64,000 bases of DNA from assembly GCF_021283545.2 (NCBI RefSeq), contig NZ_CP128540.1:3073501-3137500 (forward strand). Direction: 5' to 3'. The position numbers and the translations under genes were made by a program. This stretch comes from Pseudomonas alloputida. GTDB lineage: Bacteria; Pseudomonadota; Gammaproteobacteria; Pseudomonadales; Pseudomonadaceae. Under the pieces are notes generated by a model. It ran no database searches. It was not told where the DNA came from and saw nothing but the letters and a program-made list of their open reading frames with translations. Positions 8,325 through 16,324 of the stretch are shown here, piece by piece. Position 1 is the first letter of the stretch, and each line of letters opens with the position of its first letter.

Positions 8325-8969
8325 TCAAGGCGCGGTTGCCTGGGGCTCCTCGGGCAGCAGGTCGAACTGTTCAAGACAGCGCTGCTCATCATCCGCGGTG
8401 AGCACCTTCAAGCCGCTCACTTCCTGCATGGGGGTTTCGAACAAGGCCATGCGCAGCACCCCGTTGCGCTCCATGAAGGTCTGCGCCAGGCACGTGCACA
8501 CCGGTTTGCCGAGAAGCGCGGTGAGTTTTTCATCTTCGGGTATATCCACTTGAGCCTGCAGGTTGGCCTCGCAGTTCGCCACGATCTGCGTCACTGAGCG
8601 CCCTGCCAGCCAAAAGGTGCCTGTGCCCAGCAGGGCCAGGCACAACAGCACCACCAGCAGGATGTTCGATTCCCGAGCCACTGAGCGAAGGAACGCCAGT
8701 CTGGCCTGCCAGCCTGTCTCCTGGCCGTTGAAAATGGCTTTGCCAACGGTGCGCTTCACGCCCCGCTGCACCGCCCAGCCTAGCGCCACGCTCAAGGTCA
8801 GCAAGGCCAGCATCACGACCGGATTGTGCAGGGGCAGGCGCCAGGTCGGGCTCAGCCCGCGGTAGGCCGATGCGGCGAGCAGTAACACAAGGATCGCTAC
8901 GATCCAACCCAGGCTGCCCTTGGGGCGATGCAACCACGCTCTGAGTTTCGCCCTAGCTTGTGTGTTCAT
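8325..8969 (-). CDS. Hypothetical membrane protein with cysteine-containing periplasmic part
   Basis: The product is 214 residues. Three hydrophobic segments are visible, at about 20-36, 50-66 and 105-122. A soluble C-terminal region of about 90 residues carries C133, the C-x-C of PVCTC and a late CLEQ cysteine. A GGGAGG ribosome site supports ATG 8969. I do not recognise the family. Its C-terminal order (membrane helix, then a folded Cys-containing segment) suggests an inner membrane protein with a periplasmic domain. It is convergent with the channel gene and lies beyond the beta-CASP nuclease gene on the same strand, but with a 72-bp gap. Confidence 0.7.
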   Translation of the reverse strand: MNTQARAKLRAWLHRPKGSLGWIVAILVLLLAASAYRGLSPTWRLPLHNPVVMLALLTLSVALGWAVQRGVKRTVGKAIFNGQETGWQARLAFLRSVARESNILLVVLLCLALLGTGTFWLAGRSVTQIVANCEANLQAQVDIPEDEKLTALLGKPVCTCLAQTFMERNGVLRMALFETPMQEVSGLKVLTADDEQRCLEQFDLLPEEPQATAP

Positions 8970-9041
8970 GAATACCTCCCGTGCCAGCCTGGGCTGTATG
9001 AAAAGCCTTGATACTCGGTGATGTTGCGTGGAAAACAGCCT

Positions 9042-10409
9042 CTAGCGAACAGGGTCAATGGCAACCGTTTCCTGATATTCAGGCACGCACACTTGCCAGC
9101 CGAGTTCGAGGCTGATCCGCCGCCGCAAGGTGTCGGCAGCGTGTGGCTCGCCATGAATCACATAGGTCTGACGGGGTGGCCGGGTGAACCCGCGCAACCA
9201 TTCCATGATTTCATCAGCATCGGCGTGCGCAGAAAGATTCTCCATCGCATGCACCTGTGCACGGATAGGCACATCCTCGCCGTGCAACCGCACACTGTGG
9301 GCGCCCGCGACGATATCGGCACCCCGCGTCCCCCCGGCTTGAAAGCCGGAGAACAGAATGCTGTTGCGCGGGTTTGGGGCCAGTGCCTTCAGGTGGTGAA
9401 GCACCCGTCCGCCGGTCGCCATGCCGCTGGCGGCGATGATCACTGCGGGCTCGCGCAGCTGGTCCAGGTGCCTGGACTCATCGACCGTCCGGACGATGTG
9501 CGTGCCTCTGCACATGGCGGCGCACTCGGCTGCGGTCAGCCGATGCTCACTGCGGTACTGCTGGTACAGGGCGGTGGCGTCGGTGGCCATCGGACTGTTC
9601 AGGTAGATCGGGATATCAGGGATCAGCCGGTCGCGCTTGAGCGTGTACAGGTAATACATGAGCAGTTGGGCGCGGCCAACGGCGAACGAGGGTACGAGGG
9701 TAATGCCATGACGCAGGAGCGTTTCGTTGATGACCTTGGCAAGGTACTGCTCGGTCGATTCGGCGGGATGCTGGCGATCGCCATAGGTAGATTCGATCAA
9801 CAGCACGTCCGCCGTCCTGACCAGCTCAGGCGCACGCATGATCGGATCCTGAGGGCGGCCGAGGTCACCCGAAAACAGCACGGTCTGCCCTTCGGCGCTG
9901 ATCTGGACCGTGGCCGCCCCCAGAATATGTCCGGCGGTACGCAACAGCAACTCCATGCCCTCGGCGATCATGGTCACCTGGTGTAACGCTACGGGCCGAA
10001 ACAGTGCCAGGGCACGTTTGGCATCCTGCTCGGTATAGAGCGGTTGCGCCGGCGCATGCTTGGAGTAACCGTGGCGATTGGCATGTTCGGCCTGCTCTTC
10101 CTGCAGCCGCGCACTGTCGAGCAAGAGGATTTCCGCCAAGGCGCAAGTCGCCGGCGTGGCGTAGATCGGCCCGCGGTAGCCTTCCCGAACCAGCACAGGT
10201 AAATAACCACTGTGGTCAAGGTGGGCGTGGGTCAGCACCACCGCATCAAGCGCCCGCAACGCCGGGGGCAGCGGCTGCCAGTTGCGCAGGCGCAGTTGCT
10301 TGAAACCCTGGAAGAGCCCGCAGTCGACCAATACCCGCGTGCTGTCACGGGTCAACAGGAATTTGCTGCCGGTCACGGTGCCGGTGCCGCCAAGAAATGT
10401 CAGTTGCAT
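9042..10409 (-). CDS. Metallo-beta-lactamase/beta-CASP ribonuclease-like protein
   Basis: The product is 455 residues. The N-terminus shows FLGGTGTVTGSKFLL, and the metal site LTHAHLDHSGYLP is at about residues 55-67. A beta-CASP insert follows, then HLSAHAD in the RNA-specific (RMMBL) C-terminal domain. Family members (YSH1/CPSF-73-like, archaeal and bacterial) cleave RNA. The ATG at 10409 overlaps the end of the universal stress gene by 10 bp, so the two are coupled and share the upstream ANR-like box. Beta-CASP nucleases paired with stress proteins recur in low-oxygen islands of pseudomonads. The RNA substrate is unknown. Confidence 0.9.
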   Translation of the reverse strand: MQLTFLGGTGTVTGSKFLLTRDSTRVLVDCGLFQGFKQLRLRNWQPLPPALRALDAVVLTHAHLDHSGYLPVLVREGYRGPIYATPATCALAEILLLDSARLQEEQAEHANRHGYSKHAPAQPLYTEQDAKRALALFRPVALHQVTMIAEGMELLLRTAGHILGAATVQISAEGQTVLFSGDLGRPQDPIMRAPELVRTADVLLIESTYGDRQHPAESTEQYLAKVINETLLRHGITLVPSFAVGRAQLLMYYLYTLKRDRLIPDIPIYLNSPMATDATALYQQYRSEHRLTAAECAAMCRGTHIVRTVDESRHLDQLREPAVIIAASGMATGGRVLHHLKALAPNPRNSILFSGFQAGGTRGADIVAGAHSVRLHGEDVPIRAQVHAMENLSAHADADEIMEWLRGFTRPPRQTYVIHGEPHAADTLRRRISLELGWQVCVPEYQETVAIDPVR

Positions 10410-11326
10410 GGCCAAGGCTCCCAACTTTCGGCTATTTGGGGATGAACGGCGAGCACGCTGCACGGTGGGCGGCTGACGATACGCTCGGTGGTGTCTCCCA
10501 ATAGTTTGTCCAGGCCTTTGGGCTGCACCACGCCCATCACCACCGCGTCGATGTCCAGGGACGCGACCTGTTCCCGGATCACCTGTACCGGGCCTCCTTC
10601 CATGAAATGTCGGCGGTCCGGCGCGACGCCTTCGGCATCGGCCAGCGCTTCGAATGGCTCCTGCAGTGCCTCGCGCATCTCGTCGATCCAGGCCTGGGAG
10701 ACATTCATGTCCGAGGCAAATACCCCTGCCAGGTTGTAGGCCGATAGCAGATGCAGGTGCGCGTCACACTGTAACGCCAGCGCCTGGCCAGCACGAATCA
10801 GTCCACGATTGAAGCACGCCTGGACGGCAGGCGTCTCGCTGAACGCAGTATCCACGGCGACCAGCACACGCCGCGGCAATGAAACGGCCGCCGCCGGCAC
10901 GAAATGGCTGACGCCTTTGAAACCTCGCATCAGCGCACAATCCAGTGGGGTGCCGAACATGCGCACCAGGGCCGACGCAGCTTCGCTGTCCTTGATGACC
11001 ATATCGGGCTGCTGTTCGCTGATGTAATCGATCGCCTGGCTGCGGATATCCTCCGCATTCAGGCTGTCGACTGTCAGCGTTGTACCGCTGCCGCGATGCC
11101 GCTCGACCAGTCCCGTCAACTGAGCGCGATAATGCTGGTACTGGCGCTTGATATCGGCCTCGTTCAGCCGCTCTTCGCGCAGAAGGTGCTCCTCGCTTGG
11201 CTCGAACAAGCCCAGCACATGCACGCTGGCGCCGCTGACTTGCGCCAAGGCAAGGGCTCGGCGCAAAGCGGCGGAATGCGGATCGACCTCGGTCAGCAGC
11301 ACCAGCAATTGTCGATATTGCCCCAT
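10400..11326 (-). CDS. Dual-domain universal stress protein
   Basis: The product is 308 residues with two Usp modules, each containing the Rossmann-like beta-strand starts (QLLVLLTEVDP; RRVLVAVDTAF), and a C-terminal GDTTERIVSRPPCSVLAVHP. GGAGG precedes the ATG. It is coupled to the beta-CASP nuclease gene by a 10-bp overlap. ANR-like boxes lie 69 and 105 bp upstream. Expected to be a cytosolic stress-survival protein; the specific ligand is not known. Confidence 0.9.
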   Translation of the reverse strand: MGQYRQLLVLLTEVDPHSAALRRALALAQVSGASVHVLGLFEPSEEHLLREERLNEADIKRQYQHYRAQLTGLVERHRGSGTTLTVDSLNAEDIRSQAIDYISEQQPDMVIKDSEAASALVRMFGTPLDCALMRGFKGVSHFVPAAAVSLPRRVLVAVDTAFSETPAVQACFNRGLIRAGQALALQCDAHLHLLSAYNLAGVFASDMNVSQAWIDEMREALQEPFEALADAEGVAPDRRHFMEGGPVQVIREQVASLDIDAVVMGVVQPKGLDKLLGDTTERIVSRPPCSVLAVHPQIAESWEPWPCN

Positions 11327-11394
11327 GGTGAACCTCCGCGCTTTCGTCAGTGGGTGTGATGCTGACGATATTCCGCGCGCAGGATCGCTGCTGC

Positions 11395-11408
11395 TTGATG
11401 CAGATCAG
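11395..11408. promoter_or_regulatory. ANR-like box TTGATGCAGATCAG
   Basis: Nine of ten consensus positions match TTGAT-N4-ATCAA. The site lies in the 182-bp divergent region between the universal stress gene (start 11326) and the GNAT gene (start 11509). Confidence 0.65.
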
Positions 11409-11430
11409 AAAACCGCTACCCAGCCTGAAC

Positions 11431-11444
11431 TTGATGATTGTCAG
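11431..11444. promoter_or_regulatory. Weaker second ANR-like box TTGATGATTGTCAG
   Basis: Eight of ten consensus positions match; the left half-site is perfect. Its centre is 36 bp from the better box at 11395-11408 and it is 64 bp upstream of the GNAT start, so it may serve the rightward gene. Confidence 0.45.
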
Positions 11445-11508
11445 AACCGAACCGGCCCGCCACGTTAAAACAGCTGCACCAGACACTGATCAGGCAACGG
11501 GAGGCGTC

Positions 11509-12057
11509 ATGAACGGGCAGCAGACAGCACAGCCACAGACCTGCGAACACTGGGTCGAAAACCTAAAGGACGGTTCGGCGGTGCTGATCCGCCCACTGCG
11601 CGAGGAGGACCGCGAACGGGACAAGCGTTTTCTGAGCACAATCGCATATGAATCACGGCGCTTTCGCTTCATTGCCGGACTCAGCGGCGGCTTGCCTAGC
11701 TTGGACACGCAAGACATGCCCGTGGACTACCACCAACGCATGGCCTATGTCGCCTTGGTTCATGTAGACGGTCAATTGCAACAGATCGGCGTCAGCCGCT
11801 ATGCGGGCATACCAGGCAGTCAACGTTGCGAATGTGCAGTGGCGGTCAGCGAAGACTGGCAGCGCAAGGGGTTGGGCAAGCGCCTGATGCAACACCTGAT
11901 TGCAGCCGCACGACGCAATGGCTTTCAGTGCATGGTCTCCAGGGACCTGGCCAGCAACTACGCGATGCACCGGCTGGTCAAGGCACTGGGCTTCACCTCC
12001 CGCTACCCCGGCGGCGATGTGAGCGAGATTCTGCACGAACTTGACCTGCGGCCTTGA
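11509..12057 (+). CDS. GNAT-family N-acetyltransferase
   Basis: The product is 182 residues. The acetyl-CoA binding signature RKGLGKRLMQHLI is at about residues 123-135, preceded by the EDW/VAVSEDWQ strand. The N-terminus DGSAVLIRPLREED is typical of GNAT domains fused or linked to stress and acyl-CoA synthetase systems. Start 11509 is chosen for GGGAGG 5 nt upstream; the frame is open to 11350 but has no better site. Divergent from a universal stress gene with shared ANR-like boxes. A protein lysine acetyltransferase role is possible but not shown. Confidence 0.88.
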   Translation: MNGQQTAQPQTCEHWVENLKDGSAVLIRPLREEDRERDKRFLSTIAYESRRFRFIAGLSGGLPSLDTQDMPVDYHQRMAYVALVHVDGQLQQIGVSRYAGIPGSQRCECAVAVSEDWQRKGLGKRLMQHLIAAARRNGFQCMVSRDLASNYAMHRLVKALGFTSRYPGGDVSEILHELDLRP

Positions 12058-12061
12058 AAAG

Positions 12062-12083
12062 ACAAGGCCCTTGCGGGCCTTGT
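12062..12083. terminator. Bidirectional hairpin terminator
   Basis: ACAAGGCCC (12062-12070) and GGGCCTTGT (12075-12083) form a perfect 9-bp stem with a TTGC loop. It lies between the convergent GNAT (stop 12057) and universal stress (stop 12087) genes. T-runs on either side are short. Confidence 0.7.
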
Positions 12084-12086
12084 GCT

Positions 12087-13013
12087 TCAGCCTTGGGAGC
12101 GCTCTGGAGAAATCACCAGCACACTGCTGGACAACCGATGCATAACGCGCTCGGCAGTACTGCCGATGAACCAGCCGATGCCACGGTGGTGATAACTGCC
12201 CATGACCAGTACGTCGATATCATTGTTATCCATGAACATCGCCAGGGCCTTTGCCGGGTCGCCTATGCGCATATGGCGGTGTTCGACGGCGATGCCGTTG
12301 CGTTCGGCAAGCTCCTGGAAGGCAGCGCTTTGAGCGTCATGCAAGGTCTGGGCATCGTTTGAATCGAACAGGAACGAATGTTCCCGGCTGCCGCCGGCGT
12401 CCAGGTACATGGAACCCAAATCGTAGGCGTACAGCAACTCGATCTGGGCATTGCACTGCAATGTCAGCTTCAGCGCTTCGCTGATGATCTGGTCGTTGAA
12501 GCCTTCAAACTGATCCTCCGGCCTGGACAGGTCCACCGCCGCCAGAACCCTGCGTGGCAACGCATGGCTGGCCTTGTGTACCAGGTGCAAGGGTATTCGC
12601 GTTTCGCGCAGCAACTGGATATCCAGCGAAGTGAACATTGCGCGCATCCACCAAGGCTCATGCTCGAGCTCTTTGATCAGCATGGCAAACGGTTGCTCAC
12701 GCAAGTGTATCAGGATCTCATTCAAGGGCTGCTGCACCCACACCACCTCGGTTGTGACGGTGACACCATTGCGCCGCATCGGCAACGCCTGGGTTTCCAG
12801 CCATTCACGGTGCTGCTGCACGTAACCCTCGCGCATGACTGCCAGCGCCTGGTCATTCACCAGGCCCGCCGTGGCAAGCCCTTCCACGTAGTCGAAAGCG
12901 ACGATGTGCAGCGCCATTCCCTTGGCCTTGGCCAGCGCAGCAGCCCGGTCATAGACCGGGGTTCGGCGCATCAGGGGGGAGGCGATCAGCAGCAGTCTTT
13001 GCGGAGTTTCCAT
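12087..13013 (-). CDS. Dual-domain universal stress protein
   Basis: The product is 308 residues. The N-terminal module starts METPQRLLLIAS. The C-terminal module ends VLVMGSYHHRGIGWFIGSTAERVMHRLSSSVLVI, carrying the G-x2-G-x9-G-S-type nucleotide-binding pattern of Usp proteins. A GAGGTG site precedes the ATG. A perfect ANR box is centred about 66 bp upstream. It is divergent from the small gene and FNR-type regulator at 13303-14351, which may share the control region. Confidence 0.9.
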   Translation of the reverse strand: METPQRLLLIASPLMRRTPVYDRAAALAKAKGMALHIVAFDYVEGLATAGLVNDQALAVMREGYVQQHREWLETQALPMRRNGVTVTTEVVWVQQPLNEILIHLREQPFAMLIKELEHEPWWMRAMFTSLDIQLLRETRIPLHLVHKASHALPRRVLAAVDLSRPEDQFEGFNDQIISEALKLTLQCNAQIELLYAYDLGSMYLDAGGSREHSFLFDSNDAQTLHDAQSAAFQELAERNGIAVEHRHMRIGDPAKALAMFMDNNDIDVLVMGSYHHRGIGWFIGSTAERVMHRLSSSVLVISPERSQG

Positions 13014-13072
13014 GGCACACCTCTGAGGTTGCGATACGTAGGTAGAGCATCTGCCAGCTACACGTTGCGAAC

Positions 13073-13086
13073 TTGATGTTTATCAA
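13073..13086. promoter_or_regulatory. Perfect ANR/FNR box TTGATGTTTATCAA
   Basis: All ten consensus positions match. It lies 60 bp upstream of the leftward universal stress gene (start 13013) in the 289-bp divergent region that also serves the FNR-type regulator operon. Confidence 0.85.
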
Positions 13087-13131
13087 CTCAAGGCACCTAC
13101 CGACCAATGGCATTGCCCATGGCGCAAGAAC

Positions 13132-13145
13132 TTGACGCCGATCAA
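13132..13145. promoter_or_regulatory. ANR-like box TTGACGCCGATCAA
   Basis: Nine of ten consensus positions match. Its centre is 59 bp from the perfect box at 13073-13086, about 160 bp upstream of the rightward gene at 13303. Two boxes in one divergent region suggest control of both directions. Confidence 0.6.
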
Positions 13146-13302
13146 TGTCTCGACACTGCGCTGGCGCACCCTGTAGCCATATCAACATTCACCTCAGGCG
13201 CCGCAGGCGTGCCATGGCGTTAACGCCCTGAGCTTCACCTGCGCTGCCGGCAGGGACGCCTTCATTCTGCATTGTCTACCGATACATGCTTTGGAGGCCC
13301 TG

Positions 13303-13551
13303 ATGAACGTTTACGTCGAGAAGAATACTGAGCAGGGACGCTGTTGGGTGCGCATGGATGACTGGCGGGTGGGTTTCAGTACGGCTGCCGAAGCCGAGCG
13401 GTTTGTCGAACGGCTTACAAGCCGCCTCAATGCCCCCCACTCGCGGGACATGCTTGCTGATTGGTCGCCCCATACCGGGGTTACCGTCGGGCTCGGTGCG
13501 CGTAATGGCACGGGGGCCCAAAGGGGCCTCCGTAATGCGAAGGAGGCCTGA
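13303..13551 (+). CDS. Small hypothetical protein upstream of the FNR-type regulator
   Basis: The product is 82 residues (MNVYVEKNTEQG...). GGAGG at 13293-13297 fixes the ATG at 13303. The protein has an AAEAERFVERL helix near residue 33 and a basic C-terminus. There is no membrane segment or signal peptide and I do not recognise a family. It is only 2 bp from the FNR-type gene, so the two form an operon. It is likely real because of the ribosome site and coupling. Confidence 0.75.
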   Translation: MNVYVEKNTEQGRCWVRMDDWRVGFSTAAEAERFVERLTSRLNAPHSRDMLADWSPHTGVTVGLGARNGTGAQRGLRNAKEA

Positions 13552-13553
13552 AA

Positions 13554-14351
13554 ATGCCTGGCCAGCTGAAGGTCACCCTGCTCGACTCCCCCAACCCTTT
13601 GTCCAAGGCAAACCCTATTCACCTGAAACCGCTGGTGAACCACTGCATGGATTGCCGGGTAAGCGGCCTGTGCCTCCCCACTGGCCTGCCAGTTGACGAA
13701 AACAGCTGCCTGGGCGCGTTGATAGGCCCACGCATGCGCATTCGCAAGGGCGCCGCGCTGTTCAATGCCAACGATCCGCTGACCATGCTCTATGCCTTAC
13801 GCTGCGGCAGTTTCAAGACCAGCCTGAACACCGCCGAGGGGCAAGGCGTGGTGATCAACTTCTGGATGCCGGGCGATGTAATCGGCCTCGATGCCATCGC
13901 CACAGAGCACCATGTCTGTGACGCCATTGCCCTGGAAGACAGCGAAGTCTGCCCTGTTCCCTATCGCCGCTTGCAAACCCTGGCGCGTGAGTTTCCGGAC
14001 CTGCAGCAAAGCCTGAATCGCCTGATGAGCCGGGAGATCGTGCGTGAGCACGGGCGTGTGCTGATGCTGTGCAACCTGACTGCAGAACAGCGGCTGGCCA
14101 GCTTCCTGGTGGGGCTCTCCAGGCGCTTCGTCAGCCGCGGTTACTCTGCCCATGGCTTCATGTTGCGGATGTCTCGTGAAGACATGGCTTCGTACCTGGG
14201 TTTACGCCTGGAAACCGTGTGCCGATCCGTCGCCCGTCTGCGCGCGCTGGGTATCGTCGACCTGCATGGCAGGTTGGTAGAAATTCTTGATATGCCTGCA
14301 CTCATGGCGCTCGAACAAGGTGGCGGTGAATGTGAGGCCAAGGGCCCCTGA
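13554..14351 (+). CDS. FNR/ANR-type oxygen-sensing Crp-family regulator
   Basis: The product is 265 residues with an N-terminal cysteine cluster, a cyclic-nucleotide-type beta-roll and a C-terminal helix-turn-helix (MASYLGLRLETVCRSVARL). Cysteines C31, C34 and C40 follow the C-x2-C-x5-C spacing of E. coli FNR, and C133 lies 93 residues after C40, exactly as C122 follows C29 in FNR. It should therefore bind an oxygen-labile [4Fe-4S] cluster. The recognition helix E-T-V-C-R is close to the FNR E-T-I-S-R, so it should bind TTGAT-N4-ATCAA sites such as those nearby. It is probably one of several FNR paralogues of P. putida rather than ANR itself, since this one neighbours the paa genes. Confidence 0.9.
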   Translation: MPGQLKVTLLDSPNPLSKANPIHLKPLVNHCMDCRVSGLCLPTGLPVDENSCLGALIGPRMRIRKGAALFNANDPLTMLYALRCGSFKTSLNTAEGQGVVINFWMPGDVIGLDAIATEHHVCDAIALEDSEVCPVPYRRLQTLAREFPDLQQSLNRLMSREIVREHGRVLMLCNLTAEQRLASFLVGLSRRFVSRGYSAHGFMLRMSREDMASYLGLRLETVCRSVARLRALGIVDLHGRLVEILDMPALMALEQGGGECEAKGP

Positions 14352-14409
14352 AGGCACCCTGCTCGACGCCGTGAATGTTGGCCGCGGCGCTGTGAGGCGA
14401 GCACTCCCC

Positions 14410-15333
14410 TCAAGCCAACCCGCCAAAACGCTTGTAAAAACTCTCGCTCACGTCCGGCAATGGGCCATCTGCTGTTTCCAGCGCTGCATTCAACCATTCT
14501 TCGGCTTTGGCAAACACCAGTCGGTAGAGGTTACGGCACAACTGTCGCGCAGCCCTTCCCTCCCAGTCCCCTGGCAGCAGCTCGTCGGGTAGTTGCGGGT
14601 CGCGCAGCAGCAGGCGGCGGTACTCGTGAATCAGCAGCGTGCGCGCAAGGAAGCAATCTTGGGCATCCAGCAACGGCTGCTCTTTCAAACCTTGCCACAG
14701 CGGCCTGAACAGTTGGATAAACTCGCTGTATTGCTGCCCCAGTTCGTCGATACGCCAGCTTTCCCGCACCTGGGCGCGCATCGCCTTGGACGCGAGTACC
14801 TCTTGGGTGTGGGTTTCGAAGACGATACTGTCGTCGCCCGCCTCAAGATCATGCAACGTGGCCACCAGGTCGGCACGGTCTGCCCGTGGGCAACCCAGCA
14901 GGTTCGGCGCCATGACACCAAACCCCTGCCACTCTAGCTCCTCACGCACGGCCTTGCGTTTACCCGCCTCGAGTTGCGACAGCAACACCAGTGTCCAGGC
15001 CCCGTCCCAGGCTGGCTGGCTCGGGCTATAGACGCGCTTGAAGGCTTTTTCGAAACGCCGACGGCCAGTGCCTGTCAGGCTGTAATAACTGCGTCGGCCC
15101 ACCTTTTCTGCAGTGAGCCAACCTTCTTTGGTCAGGCGAAAGATCGACGTGCGTATCAGCCGTTCATTGATGCCGATCGGCTCCAGCAGGTTGATCAGGC
15201 TACCGAGCCAGACTGTACCGCCGTGCGGCTCGATGGCATCGCCGTACAACGTGATGATCAGGGAACTGGCGCGGATTGGCGTCTGCTCCTGAAAGCGGGT
15301 GATCAAGTGGTTCAGTGGTGCGAGATTGCTCAT
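14410..15333 (-). CDS. paaX: PaaX, phenylacetyl-CoA-responsive repressor
   Basis: The product is 307 residues, the usual PaaX length. The N-terminal winged helix includes SSLIITLYGDAI and INERLIRTSIFRLTKEGWL; the C-terminal domain has the PaaX ligand-binding layout. PaaX represses paa promoters and is released by phenylacetyl-CoA. The start at 15333 matches the conserved N-terminus (MSNLAPLN); the frame runs open to 15633 only because it overlaps paaY on the same strand. It lies downstream of paaY, both leftward, next to the paaF operon. Confidence 0.95.
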   Translation of the reverse strand: MSNLAPLNHLITRFQEQTPIRASSLIITLYGDAIEPHGGTVWLGSLINLLEPIGINERLIRTSIFRLTKEGWLTAEKVGRRSYYSLTGTGRRRFEKAFKRVYSPSQPAWDGAWTLVLLSQLEAGKRKAVREELEWQGFGVMAPNLLGCPRADRADLVATLHDLEAGDDSIVFETHTQEVLASKAMRAQVRESWRIDELGQQYSEFIQLFRPLWQGLKEQPLLDAQDCFLARTLLIHEYRRLLLRDPQLPDELLPGDWEGRAARQLCRNLYRLVFAKAEEWLNAALETADGPLPDVSESFYKRFGGLA

Positions 15334-15410
15334 GGGCGAACTGTGCGCGGATAAAGCACCGACTATACCTGTGCGGCGGGCCGCCTGGCCATTGCGTGTC
15401 GCTGCCAGGC

Positions 15411-16010
15411 TCATGCGCTTGCCTGGCCCTTGGGCCTGACCCCGGTGTCTTCCATGCGCGGGCGCCCCGGCTCTGCCTCGGCCAGCGGTGGGCATTCGAC
15501 CATGCTGTTCATGCAGCGCTGCGCCAGGTGCTGGTACTCCGCCGTCCCGCGCTGTTTCCAGGCCAGCTCCTGCTCGCTCAGTGGGCGTTTGACCTGGGCT
15601 GGCGACCCCATCACCAGGCTCTGCGCCGCACATTCGAAGCCAGCTTTGACGAAGGCGGTGGCCGCGACGATGCAGCGAGGTGCTACATGGGCGCCATCCA
15701 TCACCACGGCGTTCATGCCGATCAATGAATCTTCGCCGACGCGACAGCCGTGCAGCACGGCGCCGTGGCCGACATGCCCGTTACGTTCCACTACGGTGTC
15801 GCCCCCCGGGAAACCATGCATCACGCAGGTGTCCTGCAAGTTGGCGCCCTCCTCCAGCACGATGCGGCCGAAATCGCCCCTGAGCGATGCCAGCGGGCCA
15901 ATGTAGCAGCGGGGGCCGACGATGACGTCACCGATCAGGACTGCGCTGGGGTGCACGTAGGCTGTCGGGTGAACCACAGGCGTCAGGCCGTCCAGTCGAT
16001 AGCAAGGCAT
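15411..16010 (-). CDS. paaY: PaaY, gamma-carbonic-anhydrase-like thioesterase
   Basis: The product is 199 residues with hexapeptide repeats of a left-handed beta-helix ([13 protein letters not shown]..., [12 protein letters not shown]). Metal-site histidines are visible at MHGFPGG and NGHVGHG. PaaY hydrolyses dead-end CoA esters such as 2-hydroxycyclohepta-1,4,6-triene-1-carboxyl-CoA, protecting the pathway. It is transcribed leftward with paaX and divergent from paaF. PaaX-like motifs lie in its promoter region. Confidence 0.95.
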   Translation of the reverse strand: MPCYRLDGLTPVVHPTAYVHPSAVLIGDVIVGPRCYIGPLASLRGDFGRIVLEEGANLQDTCVMHGFPGGDTVVERNGHVGHGAVLHGCRVGEDSLIGMNAVVMDGAHVAPRCIVAATAFVKAGFECAAQSLVMGSPAQVKRPLSEQELAWKQRGTAEYQHLAQRCMNSMVECPPLAEAEPGRPRMEDTGVRPKGQASA

Positions 16011-16047
16011 GGCAACACTCTCGAAATGATTTGGAATGTCAGTCGAT

Positions 16048-16085
16048 CTTGTATCAGATGCTGTTTGGTCGTCAATCGTGTATCA
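16048..16085. promoter_or_regulatory. PaaX-like motifs upstream of paaY
   Basis: CTTGTATCA (16048-16056) and CGTGTATCA (16077-16085) are two copies, in the same orientation, of the reverse complement of TGATACACA, the motif repeated upstream of paaA. They are 29 bp apart and 38-75 bp upstream of the paaY start, fitting PaaX autoregulation of paaYX. Assignment to PaaX is inference from recurrence at paa promoters. Confidence 0.55.
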
Positions 16086-16227
16086 CTTGTGTTGAATTAA
16101 TGCTGCAAGGCAAAAACCCGCTGTAAGTACTAGAAAATGCAAAGGTTAAACGATTCTTCAGCAAGCATTGCACTGGAGCTGTGATCATAGAAAAGTAAAA
16201 AAGAGATACGCGAAAACATTTTGCGCC

Positions 16228-16258
16228 TTGCATTATTGTATCGCATAGAGCATATACT
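16228..16258 (+). promoter_or_regulatory. Probable paaF-operon promoter with PaaX-like site
   Basis: TTGCAT (16228-16233) and TATACT (16253-16258) are separated by 19 bp. TTGTATCGC (16236-16244) lies between them, identical to the element in the spacer of the paaA promoter (22714-22722). The long spacer makes the -35 call tentative. The divergent paaY-paaF region spans 16011-16356 and holds no gene. Confidence 0.5.
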
Positions 16259-16324
16259 GACCACACCTGGTCGTGATCCCGCATTACGTCCCTGCAAACA
16301 ATTCCAAAAAATGCCGGCCAAGCG

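Noticed and set aside
9018..9986. 322-residue frame antisense to the beta-CASP gene
   Set aside because: Shadow; the nuclease has the HxHxDH metal site.
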